A stretch of 64,000 nt of DNA from Halopseudomonas litoralis (GCF_900105005.1 NZ_LT629748.1:3100001-3164000), one strand, 5' to 3'; shown: positions 48,816 to 57,918, counted from the stretch's first letter. Program-made: numbers and translations. The notes: a model not told the origin generated them from the sequence alone.

Positions 48816-49142
48816 GAGAAAAACCTCCAGAGGGAATACGGGAGGTCAGCATGGCGCGAACAGAACGTTGGTTGTAGGTGGGGTTTATGGAGCGGTTACG
48901 CTCATCCGGAGGCACATCTAAAATTGACAACACCTTGCAAGTTGACGCGCCGCCTAGCTGGGCGAAACCAAGCTCTTGAGCATCCGGCTTTACTATGATC
49001 GGTTCGATATGCAATGCATACTCAGGACCATCGGTATCGACAAAGTTTCTACTAAACATACCTTTACCACTCCAAACATTGACCCTTTGACTACTTGTGT
49101 GCAATAAAAGCACAAATCAACCAATTAATAGGTTAGCTATAA

Positions 49143-49979
49143 ATGCGTACATGGCTCATAACAGGCGCGAATAGAGGTCTTGGCTGGCATATAGCTAACG
49201 CCGCCATTGCAGCAGGTGACAATGTAGTAGTAACCGGACGAAACTTGGAGAAAATCGCTGAAGCGTTCAGCGGCTATGATGCTCAAAAGGTCGTTACCCT
49301 TGCCCTCAATGTCGCCGTAGAAGATCAGATCAGAAATGTAGTGCAATCCACCGTCGCCACTTTTGGGAAAATCGACATCCTGGTTAATAACGCTGGCTAC
49401 GGTCAGCTGGGTCCTTTTGAGAACAACAGCGCTACCGATATAGAGAATCAATTCTCCACTAATGTATTTGGCATGTTCAACATGTGCAGGGCAGTACTAC
49501 CAATAATGCGCGGAGGAACTGAGGGGCACATATTTAACATTGCTTCGATTGCCGGGCTTGTCGGAATGCCAGGTGCTAGCGTGTACTGCGCTTCAAAATT
49601 TGCGGTAGTGGGTTTCTCAGAATCACTGGCACAGGAAGTTGCAGGTTTTGGCATCAAGGTTACCGTGGTATCGCCCGGCTCCTTCCGTACCGACTTTCTC
49701 GATGCCAGTTCTGCTCGTTTTGGCAGCGCGGATATTTCGGAATACGCCGATTTTTCTAGGAAAATACGGGACTCATCCGATAAAAACAATCATGCTCAAC
49801 AAGGAGATCCAGCGAAGCTTGGCAGTGCTATTGAGCAATTGGCGCTTCACCCGCAGGCACCGACTCACTTCGTCGTCGGTTCCGACGCCGTCGAGCTCTC
49901 AGCCAGCAGACTGGATATCAGACAGCAAGAGCTTGAAACCTGGCACGAGCTCGCAACGTCTACCGATACCGATGAATAA
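49143..49979 (+). CDS. Short-chain dehydrogenase/reductase
   Basis: A 278-residue classical SDR. The Rossmann motif TGANRGLG is at residues 8-15, NNAG near 86, Ser in NIASIAG, and the catalytic YCASK. GRNLEKI at the end of the second strand suggests NADP(H). It is flanked by the IS66-split ORF and the convergent folE. Its AT-richer codon use differs from the core genes. The substrate is unknown. Confidence 0.88.
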   Translation: MRTWLITGANRGLGWHIANAAIAAGDNVVVTGRNLEKIAEAFSGYDAQKVVTLALNVAVEDQIRNVVQSTVATFGKIDILVNNAGYGQLGPFENNSATDIENQFSTNVFGMFNMCRAVLPIMRGGTEGHIFNIASIAGLVGMPGASVYCASKFAVVGFSESLAQEVAGFGIKVTVVSPGSFRTDFLDASSARFGSADISEYADFSRKIRDSSDKNNHAQQGDPAKLGSAIEQLALHPQAPTHFVVGSDAVELSASRLDIRQQELETWHELATSTDTDE

Positions 49980-50010
49980 ATTCCCCGAGAGCGAATACGA
50001 ATAAACGATC

Positions 50011-50571
50011 CTAACGCCCGATCAGCTGCAGAAACTCCTGGCGTGTATTACCAGATTCACGGAATGCACCAAGCATCACCGAGGTATACATGCTGGAGTT
50101 CTGCTTCTCCACTCCCCGCATCATCATACACATGTGTTTGGCTTCAATAACTACCGCGACACCACCAGCATCGGTCACCTCTTGTATGGCCTCGGCAATC
50201 TGACGGGTCAAGTTTTCCTGTATCTGCAATCGACGGGCAAACATATCGACGATACGTGCGATCTTGGATAGTCCTATTACTTTACCTGTCGGTATATAGG
50301 CTACATGGGCTTTGCCTATAAAGGGCAACATGTGGTGCTCACAGAGTGAATAAAGCTCGATATCCTTGACGATGACCATCTCGTCACTATCAGCGTCGAA
50401 CAACGCATTGTTGACTATTTCATCAAGGGACTGATCATAGCCCCGGCAAAGAAACTGCATGGCTTTTGCTGCTCTTAGCGGGGTACCCAGCAAACCACCA
50501 CGCTGTGGGTTTTCGCCAAGATTCAACAGTATCGACTCATAGCTGTGTGTCAGGTTTTCAATACTCATCAT
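50011..50571 (-). CDS. folE: GTP cyclohydrolase I
   Basis: A 186-residue GTP cyclohydrolase of the FolE type, giving dihydroneopterin triphosphate. The zinc ligands are in [10 protein letters not shown] and [38 protein letters not shown] is intact. The upstream folM, only 9 bases away, points to tetrahydromonapterin rather than folate as the product. Convergent with the SDR gene. Confidence 0.95.
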   Translation of the reverse strand: MMSIENLTHSYESILLNLGENPQRGGLLGTPLRAAKAMQFLCRGYDQSLDEIVNNALFDADSDEMVIVKDIELYSLCEHHMLPFIGKAHVAYIPTGKVIGLSKIARIVDMFARRLQIQENLTRQIAEAIQEVTDAGGVAVVIEAKHMCMMMRGVEKQNSSMYTSVMLGAFRESGNTRQEFLQLIGR

Positions 50572-50580
50572 TACTTTCTC

Positions 50581-51309
50581 TTACGCAAATTTCAGCATGC
50601 CGCCGCCGTTCAAGTCCAGACAAGTACCCGTTACATAAGGATTGTCCATAAGGTAACGAATTGCCTGATAAACAATCTCTGGGCCTGGCTCAATGCCAAG
50701 CGCAGAGCGGGAAAGGATTTTTTCCTTGAATGCCGGGCTGTCATCTTCGTTGAACATGATCAAGGCGGGAGCAATGCTGTTGACTTTGATGGCAGGGGAA
50801 AAACGCGCAGCGAAGGAGCGTGTCATGTTTTCCAGGCCTGCCTTGGTGGCAAGGTAGGCCACGTGATCAGGGCTGCCGCCGAGCGCATCGTGGTCAGTGA
50901 TATGGATGATATCGGCAGGGCCTTGCCCGAACCAGTTCGCGCAGGCCATATTGATCAGATAAGGGGCCTGCATATGCACCATGTACATGCTTTGGAAGCT
51001 CTCGGCCGTTAACCCGTCATCGCCCAGCCAGAGAGACGCATTGTGAACGATTGCACGCAAACCAAGCACTTTTTCAGCCAGGGTTTCGATAAATTGGGTT
51101 ATGCCTGGCGCGCTGGCAAAGTCGGCCACGATAACCTCAATATCTTCCTCCTCCTGCCAATCCTGCCTAAGCCAGCGACAAGTGACGAGGACATGAAAGC
51201 CGTCCTCTACCAGGCGACGTGCACAATGCAGGCCTACCCGTTGGGCGCCGCCAGTGATGAGCACCGTCGGTTTGGCCTCGGGTCCGATACCTCTGGGCAT
51301 ATCAATCAC
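50581..51309 (-). CDS. folM: Dihydromonapterin reductase (SDR)
   Basis: A 242-residue SDR related to FolM, which reduces dihydromonapterin to tetrahydromonapterin, the cofactor of phenylalanine hydroxylase in pseudomonads. TGGAQRVGLHCARRL is the cofactor loop, HNASLWLGDD the middle motif and YLATKAGLENMTRSFA the catalytic Tyr-Lys. It overlaps the upstream cache-domain gene by 8 bases and is followed closely by folE. Confidence 0.85.
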   Translation of the reverse strand: MIDMPRGIGPEAKPTVLITGGAQRVGLHCARRLVEDGFHVLVTCRWLRQDWQEEEDIEVIVADFASAPGITQFIETLAEKVLGLRAIVHNASLWLGDDGLTAESFQSMYMVHMQAPYLINMACANWFGQGPADIIHITDHDALGGSPDHVAYLATKAGLENMTRSFAARFSPAIKVNSIAPALIMFNEDDSPAFKEKILSRSALGIEPGPEIVYQAIRYLMDNPYVTGTCLDLNGGGMLKFA

Positions 51310-52174
51310 CGCTTACTCCGCCCAGGTAGTACCCTACCGCCACGATGTAATTTCCCCTGGTTTTGAACAAAGTGACCTTCTGCTCGTTTTTGCGAGTTAC
51401 GGGGTTGGGCCACAGGTAGGTAATGTCGCCAACGCCATTCTTTGCCGCAGCATCGAGAATCTGTTGGCCGATCGGATGATCATCCGCCGAGTGCAACTTG
51501 CGAAAATCGCTGCTGACCAGTCTTAGATTGTATCCGTGGGCAACGAACCGCTGGGTGTCACGATCAATGACAAAGGCATAGAGGTCGTCCTTGAGGAACG
51601 CGGCATCCAGCTCATTGATACGCTCGAACGCCTGCTGAGGGTTTTCAGCGACAGCATCGGAAACATGATCCAGCAGTGTTTTGGCTTCCTCAATGCTTGA
51701 ACGCTGTATGTAATAGCCAACCGAAAATATTTTGTCGTCCACTCGCTGATAAAACACGCGCTTGCGCTCTTCCCTGCCGTCCTGCCAGCTCAACCAGCGG
51801 TAATCGGCATGATGAATCTCATCGCTTTCCGGCAACGCCAGCGCCGCCTTGAATCCCTTGTTCAGGTCATCATTCAATGCGCCGCTGACATCCCGCCCAA
51901 TGAGATTGGCCGAAGGCCCGCCGCTGGCGAGCATGATGCCCTGGGTATCAATCACATAAACGTAAAACTGGTCTTCGATAAACGCGCCCTGGCGGCTGAA
52001 AGCAGCAAGAGCACGGTCGCCATTTTTTTGATAGTAGTCGACAGCCTTGCGCAAAAGCGACTTCGCGCGATCCGCCTCTTCGACGTAGCGATCTTCCGGG
52101 ATGCCCTGGCCAAATACATTGGCCACCAGGAACATAGCGGCAACCAGAACGACATTTCGACAGATCAATAACAT
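51302..52174 (-). CDS. Secreted tandem cache-domain protein
   Basis: A 290-residue protein with a signal peptide (first about 22 residues, ending NVFG) and two similar cache sensor modules: residues about 35-145 (FIEDQFYVYVIDTQGIMLASGG) and about 155-285 (FLKDDLYAFVIDRDTQRFVAHG). There is no membrane anchor after the signal and no kinase or HAMP domain, so it is probably a periplasmic ligand-binding protein that works with an unknown transducer. Its 3' end overlaps folM by 8 bases. Acetate- and propionate-like carboxylates are usual ligands of such domains, but this is inference. Confidence 0.75.
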   Translation of the reverse strand: MLLICRNVVLVAAMFLVANVFGQGIPEDRYVEEADRAKSLLRKAVDYYQKNGDRALAAFSRQGAFIEDQFYVYVIDTQGIMLASGGPSANLIGRDVSGALNDDLNKGFKAALALPESDEIHHADYRWLSWQDGREERKRVFYQRVDDKIFSVGYYIQRSSIEEAKTLLDHVSDAVAENPQQAFERINELDAAFLKDDLYAFVIDRDTQRFVAHGYNLRLVSSDFRKLHSADDHPIGQQILDAAAKNGVGDITYLWPNPVTRKNEQKVTLFKTRGNYIVAVGYYLGGVSGD

Positions 52175-52229
52175 AGCCTATCTCCTACTTGTTGTTTTAG
52201 GCGGCGAGGCCAGAACTACCCAACCCTCG

Positions 52230-53357
52230 TCAAAGATTCCTGCTGATAATCTCTTTCATGATCTCCGACGTTCCACCGTAGATCCGCGCAACGCGAGCAT
52301 CAACCCAGGCGCGTCCTATCTTGTACTCGCTCATGAAACCGTAGCCACCGTGAAGCTGGAGCAACTCGTCCAGCATTTTTCCCTGCATTTCCGAGCCGAG
52401 CAATTTCGCCATTGCCGCCACATCGGCGCTCAGCTCGCCCGCCATGACCTTTTCCAGACAATCATCCACGAATACCCGCAACATGGTCGCCTGAGCTTTC
52501 ACCTCAGCCAGCTTGAACCGGGTATTCTGGAAATCAAACACGGTGTTGCCAAAGACCTTACGCTCACGCGTATAGGTAATTGTTTCTTCGAGCAAGGTTT
52601 CAATCGACTGTGCCGCGCGCAACGCGATGATCAATCTTTCCCAAGCAAGCTGATGGGTGAGGTACTTGAATCCCCGGTTTTCCTCGCCGAGCCGGTTGCT
52701 CACCGGTACACGCACGTCGTCGAAAAACAGCTCGGCAGTGTCCTGGCCTTTCAGACCGATCTTGTCGAGCAACCTGCCCTTGGAGAATCCGGCCCGGTCA
52801 GCCTCCACACACACCAACGTAAGATCCTTGCCGGCAGGGTCCAGCTTGGTAGCCGTCACCACCAGATCTGCGTTACCGCCATTGGTGATAAAGGTTTTCT
52901 GACCAGACACTACATAGTCATCACCTTCTTGGCGCAGTACGGTGCGCATGGAGCGCAGGTCGCTGCCGATTCCCGGCTCGCTCATCGCAATCACGCCCAC
53001 CATCTCGCCACTGACCATTTTGGGCAGCCATTTGTGCTTTTGCTCTTCAGAACCGTAGGCGATCAGATAAGGTGCGACGATTTCCGAATGGGTGGTGAAA
53101 CCCACGGCTGTGGCATTGGCGCGTGCGAGTTCTTCGATCATCACCGCCGAGTGCCCAAAATCCCCACCCGCACCGCCGTATTCCTCAGGCACGGTTGAAC
53201 ACAGCAAGCCCATTTCGCCGGCTTTCAGCCATACTTCCTTGGGAACGATGCCGGCCTTTTCCCATTCATGCAGATTCGGAACGATTTCGCGCTCGACAAA
53301 GCGACGGGCCTGTTCCCTGAACATGTTGTGGTCTTCACGGAATACGCTACGCATCAT
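52230..53357 (-). CDS. Acyl-CoA dehydrogenase
   Basis: A 375-residue FAD-dependent acyl-CoA dehydrogenase, introducing the alpha-beta double bond. VIAMSEPGIGSDLRSMRT is the FAD/substrate loop, FITNGGNADLVV follows, and the C-terminal LHGGYGFMSEYKIGRAWVDARVARIYGGTSEIMKEII contains the FAD-binding and catalytic region. Follows the enoyl-CoA hydratase gene by 24 bases in the same cluster. Chain-length preference is unknown. Confidence 0.9.
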   Translation of the reverse strand: MMRSVFREDHNMFREQARRFVEREIVPNLHEWEKAGIVPKEVWLKAGEMGLLCSTVPEEYGGAGGDFGHSAVMIEELARANATAVGFTTHSEIVAPYLIAYGSEEQKHKWLPKMVSGEMVGVIAMSEPGIGSDLRSMRTVLRQEGDDYVVSGQKTFITNGGNADLVVTATKLDPAGKDLTLVCVEADRAGFSKGRLLDKIGLKGQDTAELFFDDVRVPVSNRLGEENRGFKYLTHQLAWERLIIALRAAQSIETLLEETITYTRERKVFGNTVFDFQNTRFKLAEVKAQATMLRVFVDDCLEKVMAGELSADVAAMAKLLGSEMQGKMLDELLQLHGGYGFMSEYKIGRAWVDARVARIYGGTSEIMKEIISRNL

Positions 53358-53381
53358 GATGGTCCCCTTTGAGCAGACTCA

Positions 53382-54182
53382 TTATTTGTCTTTGAAATTT
53401 GGTTCGCGTTTCTCTACAAACGCACTGACCGCTTCGCGGTGATCTTCAGTGTGGTGAGCCAGTGACTGGTAAGCAGCCGACAGCTCGAGCAGCGAATCCA
53501 GGCGCATGTGCTGTCCTTCGCGCAGCAGGCGCTTGCATAGGCGCAGAGCGTGCCCGGGGTTCCGCGCGATGCGCTCCGCCAGCGCCAAAGCTTCAGACTC
53601 CAGTGCCTCGGGGGTGCAGACCTGCTCAACCAGGCCCCACTCCAGCGCCTTCGCCGCATCGATGGTGTCCCCCGTGAAAGCCATCAGGCTGGCTTTGGGA
53701 ATGCCGATAATGCGTGGTAGCAACCAGGCGCCGCCGTCACCCGGCACAATCCCGAGTTTCACAAAGCTTTCGGCGAACAGAGCCTTGTCGCTCGCGATGC
53801 GGATATCACACATGCACGCCAGATCGAGCCCTGCGCCAATAGCGGGTCCGTTCACCGCAGCGATAATCGGAATATCCAGTTCGTAGAGCGCCAACGGAAT
53901 CTGCTGGATGCCGTTGCGGTAGGTATCGCGCAGTTCATACGGCGAGCCGGCAAAAATGCCCTCGCGATTCTGCATGTCTTTGATGTTACCGCCCGCACAA
54001 AAGGCCTTGCCGTTACCGGTCAGGACCATGACTCTGATATTTTGGTCGCGTCGCAGATCGCGGCAGAGATCAACAAACTCCTGCATCTGGGACGGTTCAG
54101 ACAGGGCGTTGCGTGTGTCAGGACTATTCATCCTGACCACCGCTACTCCGCCGTTGCGTTGTATCTGTAGAAACTCGCTCAT
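53382..54182 (-). CDS. Enoyl-CoA hydratase/isomerase family protein
   Basis: A 266-residue crotonase. The oxyanion-hole segments are GKAFCAGGNIKDMQN and NGPAIGAGLDLACMCDIRIAS, and ESFVKLGIVPGDGG contains the glutamate that corresponds to one catalytic acid. The start at 54182 overlaps the stop of the acyl-CoA dehydrogenase upstream (ATGA), so both are coupled; longer in-frame starts would run into that gene. Confidence 0.9.
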   Translation of the reverse strand: MSEFLQIQRNGGVAVVRMNSPDTRNALSEPSQMQEFVDLCRDLRRDQNIRVMVLTGNGKAFCAGGNIKDMQNREGIFAGSPYELRDTYRNGIQQIPLALYELDIPIIAAVNGPAIGAGLDLACMCDIRIASDKALFAESFVKLGIVPGDGGAWLLPRIIGIPKASLMAFTGDTIDAAKALEWGLVEQVCTPEALESEALALAERIARNPGHALRLCKRLLREGQHMRLDSLLELSAAYQSLAHHTEDHREAVSAFVEKREPNFKDK

Positions 54183-55252
54183 GGATGTGATCCTTGTGTA
54201 GGGACGATCAGCTCTTGCTGCTGCGCGTGAGTAATGGCAGGCCAGAAGTTCTGGGCGCCGGCCTTGCACACATGCGCGCCGAGCAGCTTGCTCCAGAATG
54301 TCGACGATCCGTATTCACCCCGCCATGCCCAAAGGCGACGGGTAAGCAGCTGCAGCGTGTACTCCTGAGTAAAGCCAATCGCGCCATGCACCGAGTGACC
54401 AATCCCCGCTCCGAGACTCGCCGCCTCGGCGGTGCTTATCTTGGCAGCAGCGATACTAAAGGCAGCCAGGTGGTCATTGGATTCGACGAAAGCGGCTTCG
54501 GCTGCGATGTTCGCTGCCGCCGTCTGCTCTGCCAGTACAGCCAACTGCTGCTGGATCGCCTGGAATGCCGCAATGGGCCGCCCAAACTGCTTGCGATCCG
54601 CCGCGTAGCCGGAGGTGAGTTCCATCAATGCGGTCAGCGCGCCAGCCATCTGGGCTGAGCGCAACATGGCGCCACCGGTAAGCAAGACCGAACCGGAGAG
54701 CCCGGCGGGCAAAGATGCCGATGCCATAACGTTCGCCGCAGCGAACTGGAGCGTATCGCGAGGTTCACCGGCAATATTGGTTCCCTGTACGATATTTTTC
54801 GCTGCAGCCGGTTCCAGCAAGACGACAGTGCTTTCGGCGCCCTCCCTTACCACCGCAACCACCAGCTCAGCGTGTCGTCCCCATGGAACCTGACGCAGTT
54901 CGCCGGAAATCCTGTCACCGTTCCAGTGCAAGGCTGAGTCGGTTGCGATCGTCAACACACCGCTGCGGGCACCAATGCCGGCTTTCTCCAATAACCAATT
55001 GCCTAGCAACATTTCAACCAGCGGAACGGGTGCCGCAAACCGGCCTGCGGCACGGGCGATAACGAACAGCTCGGACCAACTGGCCTCTGCGCCACCGGCA
55101 GCTTCTGGCGCTCCTGCCAGCAGGATGCCGTTATCTTCCAGGGCGCTCCAGAGATCCGCGGACCAGGCACCGGACTCAGCCGCGCGGGTGTATTCGGGCG
55201 TGGCGATGTCGCCCAGCAAGCGTTCTATTGTCGATTCAAAAAGTTTTCGCAT
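54179..55252 (-). CDS. Acyl-CoA dehydrogenase, smaller partner subunit
   Basis: A 357-residue divergent acyl-CoA dehydrogenase. The C-terminal FAD region (SGYAADRKQFGRPIAAFQAIQQQLA, HSVHGAIGFTQEYTLQLLTRRL) is present. The N-terminal FAD loop is weak and there is no GG(T)SE catalytic block. It overlaps the following larger dehydrogenase gene by one base (TAATG). Such divergent pairs form heteromeric dehydrogenases in sterol and cyclic-acid catabolism, where one subunit supplies the active site and the other the cofactor fold. Confidence 0.85.
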   Translation of the reverse strand: MRKLFESTIERLLGDIATPEYTRAAESGAWSADLWSALEDNGILLAGAPEAAGGAEASWSELFVIARAAGRFAAPVPLVEMLLGNWLLEKAGIGARSGVLTIATDSALHWNGDRISGELRQVPWGRHAELVVAVVREGAESTVVLLEPAAAKNIVQGTNIAGEPRDTLQFAAANVMASASLPAGLSGSVLLTGGAMLRSAQMAGALTALMELTSGYAADRKQFGRPIAAFQAIQQQLAVLAEQTAAANIAAEAAFVESNDHLAAFSIAAAKISTAEAASLGAGIGHSVHGAIGFTQEYTLQLLTRRLWAWRGEYGSSTFWSKLLGAHVCKAGAQNFWPAITHAQQQELIVPTQGSHP

Positions 55253-56403
55253 TATCTGAGCCCCAATCCACGTGCAATGATCCCGCGAAGGATCTCGCGA
55301 GTGCCCCCCCGCAATGAGAAAGACGGCGCCATCTGAGTCAGGTAGGCAAGCACCTGGGCATGATCCGACCCACCGTCCACCTGGGGCTGCTCCTCAACCA
55401 GCAATTGCAGCACTTCCGGGAGCTCTTGCTCGAAAACATTGCCCAGATCTTTCACGCAGGAGGCAGCCCATGCCGGGTTCTCACCGTCGCTCAATTGCTT
55501 GGTTACCGCCAGCGACATATTGCGCAGCGTCAGCAACCGGGCGGTAATGCGGCCTATTTCCCGAGCCTGGAACGCGTCAGGATCAGGGCCGATAGCCTTG
55601 ATCGCCGTATGCAGCAAGGCGATGCTGCTGAGAAAACGCTCCGGGCCGCTGCGCTCGAAGGCCAGCTCGGCAGTGACCTGCCCCCAGCCGTTACCCTCTT
55701 CACCCACCAGGGCGTCTGCGTCCAGGCGTACGTTATCCAGAAACACTTCATTGAAATGCTCGCCGCCGGCCAGATCGGCGATTGGCCGAATGGTGACGCC
55801 GGGCAGACTCAGATCGATGATGAACTGCGACATGCCGCCATGGCGTCCACTTTCTTCCTTCTCACCGGTGCGCAGCAACGCAATCATGTAATGAGAATGC
55901 TGGGCATTGGTAGTCCAGACCTTCTGGCCATTGACCAGCCAGCCATTGTCGACGCGCCGAGCGTTCGATTTTATGGATGCCAGGTCGGAGCCGGAATTAG
56001 GTTCGCTCATCCCGATACAGAAGTAGCTTTCGCCGCGGCAGATCGGCGGCAGGTATTTTTCTTTCTGAGCTTCGGTGCCAAACCGCAGGATCAGCGGCGC
56101 GCTCTGCCGATCGGCGAACCAGTGAGCCGATACCGGAGCACCCGCAGCGAGCAGCTCTTCAATGATCACGTAGCGTGCAAAGGGCGATGCCTCTGCCCCG
56201 CCGTACCGTTTCGGTAGCGCCATACCCAGCCAGCCCTTCTGCCCAAGCAGGCGACTGAACTCGGCGTCGAACCCCATCCACGAATAAGCTCGTTTGGCCG
56301 CAGGATAATCCTGCAGGGCCTGGTCGATAAAAGCCCTGACGTCAGCACGTAGTGCTTCGGCTTCTGACGGTATGGTGCTGTAGTTAAATTGGGAAATACT
56401 CAT
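55252..56403 (-). CDS. Acyl-CoA dehydrogenase, larger partner subunit
   Basis: A 383-residue acyl-CoA dehydrogenase. YFCIGMSEPNSGSDLASIKSNA is the FAD loop, VNGQKVWTTNAQHSHY and FNEVFLDNVRLDADALVGEEGNGW the middle domain. The C-terminus ends SLRGGTREILRGIIARGLGL. It starts at 56403 (MSISQFNYS), with longer in-frame starts unlikely. It is translationally coupled to the smaller dehydrogenase subunit. Confidence 0.88.
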   Translation of the reverse strand: MSISQFNYSTIPSEAEALRADVRAFIDQALQDYPAAKRAYSWMGFDAEFSRLLGQKGWLGMALPKRYGGAEASPFARYVIIEELLAAGAPVSAHWFADRQSAPLILRFGTEAQKEKYLPPICRGESYFCIGMSEPNSGSDLASIKSNARRVDNGWLVNGQKVWTTNAQHSHYMIALLRTGEKEESGRHGGMSQFIIDLSLPGVTIRPIADLAGGEHFNEVFLDNVRLDADALVGEEGNGWGQVTAELAFERSGPERFLSSIALLHTAIKAIGPDPDAFQAREIGRITARLLTLRNMSLAVTKQLSDGENPAWAASCVKDLGNVFEQELPEVLQLLVEEQPQVDGGSDHAQVLAYLTQMAPSFSLRGGTREILRGIIARGLGLR

Positions 56404-56513
56404 CAACAAGACACCCTCAACTGCTCGAAGCAATGCAGAAAGCAGGTTTGTTGGTTGGCCCTCGCCTCACCACCGGCGGCAACCGATGGTGAGGCGAGGC
56501 GTTAGGTCAAGCG

Positions 56514-57821
56514 TCAGATAGCCGTTTTGGCGTCTGCACTTTCAAACATCGCGGCGATGTCGCCCGAGGTGATGGGCTTGCCATCTTTACGCGTGACTTC
56601 GGCACCGCCAAGACCCAGGGCCGGCTCGGTACTGACATGCGTCGCCTGAGCGCGCAATGCGCCGACGGTGCAGTTCTCACGACCAAAGATCGAGATCGGA
56701 TCGTAGGAGAACTCACGCATGGCGTTGAGATGCGTCACTTTGTTGATCTGCGTGTCAGTCAGGTTTTTCAGATGTGCCCAGGTCGTTTCCGGAGAATGCG
56801 GCCAGGTGCAATCGGAATGCGGATAGTCGCTTTCCCAGGTAACCATGTCTTCGTTCATGAACTTGAGATTCTGCAATCCGAAGTTGTCTTCGATAAAGCA
56901 GGTAACGAAGTGCTTGAAGAAGATGTCACTCGGCATTTTTCCGCCGAAATCAGCATTGGTCCATGCGTGGTGATGACGGTGGGTGAAGTCAGCCCGCTCT
57001 AGGAGATAAGGTACCCAGCCGATGCTGCCTTCTGAAAGAGCCATGCGCAGGGTCGGAAACTTTTTCCACATGGGAGCCCAGATCCAGTCGGCCGCCGCGT
57101 TGGCGATCGAAATCGGCATGGTAGTGATCCAGGCATCGATAGGCGACATGTCAGAAGCGTGTTCTGCCTTACCGCCCGAACCGATATGGCAACAGATCAC
57201 TACGTTGTTATCGGCGCAAGCCTTCCACATTGGGTCCCAGTATTCGTCGTGAATAGACGGATAGCCCAGGCGGGCCGGGTTGTCCGAAAATGACAACGCG
57301 TGCACACCTTGGGCAGATAGACGCTTGATCTCGGCGACTGCAGCCTTCATGTCCCAGTACGGCACCAGCATCAACGGGATAAAACGACCCGGCATGGCGT
57401 TACACCAGTCGTACAGGTGCCAGTCGTTGTAGGCCTGGATCGCCGCCAGCGCGATTTCCCGGTTGGCATGGGTCTGGAAGCGCTGGCCGGCAAAGCCAGG
57501 GAAGGTCGGGAAGCACAGCGAGCCCAGCACGCCGTTGGCGTTCATGTCATCGACACGCGCCTTCACATCCCAGGTCCCACGACGCATCTGGTCGTAGCCC
57601 AGCGGCTCCATCCCGTACTCTTCCTTCGGACGGCCCACTACAGAGTTGAGGCCCATGTAGCCGGTGGCCTCTTCTTCGAATACCCATACATCACGCTCTC
57701 CACGCTTTTCAACGTGAGGCTCGCGACCTTTGAATTTTTCAGGCATGTGGTGTTTGAAAGCGTCCGGCGGCTCGATCGCATGGTCGTCCACACTGACGAG
57801 AATGAGGTCTTCAAGATTCAT
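56514..57821 (-). CDS. Metal-dependent amidohydrolase superfamily protein
   Basis: A 435-residue TIM-barrel hydrolase (amidohydrolase_2 type). SVDDHAIEPPDAF carries the first metal motif, VICCHIGSGG the middle histidine and VTWESDYPHSDCTW the catalytic aspartate. Relatives sit in catabolic clusters for cyclic compounds, acting as decarboxylases or C-C or C-O hydrolases. It is separated from the acyl-CoA dehydrogenase pair by 110 bases and from the P450 gene by 217 bases with a strong inverted repeat. A second member of the family stands at the window end. Confidence 0.85.
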   Translation of the reverse strand: MNLEDLILVSVDDHAIEPPDAFKHHMPEKFKGREPHVEKRGERDVWVFEEEATGYMGLNSVVGRPKEEYGMEPLGYDQMRRGTWDVKARVDDMNANGVLGSLCFPTFPGFAGQRFQTHANREIALAAIQAYNDWHLYDWCNAMPGRFIPLMLVPYWDMKAAVAEIKRLSAQGVHALSFSDNPARLGYPSIHDEYWDPMWKACADNNVVICCHIGSGGKAEHASDMSPIDAWITTMPISIANAAADWIWAPMWKKFPTLRMALSEGSIGWVPYLLERADFTHRHHHAWTNADFGGKMPSDIFFKHFVTCFIEDNFGLQNLKFMNEDMVTWESDYPHSDCTWPHSPETTWAHLKNLTDTQINKVTHLNAMREFSYDPISIFGRENCTVGALRAQATHVSTEPALGLGGAEVTRKDGKPITSGDIAAMFESADAKTAI

Positions 57822-57885
57822 GGTGTATTCCCCTTCGCTGTTCGCGGGTTGTGTTTGTTCTATGATATTAGTTCAGAACAGAAGG

Positions 57886-57918
57886 AATATAAACACATTT
57901 ATGATTTGTGTTTATATT
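57886..57918. promoter_or_regulatory. Perfect 12-bp inverted repeat upstream of the amidohydrolase gene
   Basis: AATATAAACACA (57886-57897) and TGTGTTTATATT (57907-57918) are fully complementary across a nine-base loop, 64 bases upstream of the amidohydrolase ATG. It may be an operator of an unseen regulator, or the 3' hairpin of the P450 gene. Its strong AT bias contrasts with the flanks. Confidence 0.5.

Larger units (their letters stand above)
46885..48899 (-). mobile_element. IS66-family insertion sequence with 8-bp target duplication
   Basis: The 2015-bp element is bounded by inverted repeats: left GTAAGCGCTCCATAAACCCC, right (reverse complement) GTAACCGCTCCATAAACCCC, one mismatch in 20. 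The same 8 bp, GCTCATCC, flanks it at 46877-46884 and 48900-48907. It encodes TnpB and TnpC but no recognisable TnpA, because only 84 bases remain between the tnpB start and the right end. Confidence 0.92.
46701..49059 (-). pseudogene. Small ORF of unknown function split by the IS66 element
   Basis: Joining 49059-48900 to 46884-46701 and counting the 8-bp duplication once gives a continuous 111-codon frame. It runs from MFSRNFVDTDGPEYALHIEP through LDVPPDERVLTVTSMGHCDN to GTALLIQVVK and a TAG stop. That the frame is preserved on both sides supports a real gene interrupted by insertion. The protein is soluble, with several His and Cys residues; I recognise no family. AAAGG lies just before the ATG at 49059. 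Confidence 0.65.

Noticed and set aside
48908..49113. Possible missing tnpA of the IS66 element to the right of tnpB
   Set aside because: This DNA lies outside the inverted repeat and target duplication and belongs to the interrupted host ORF.
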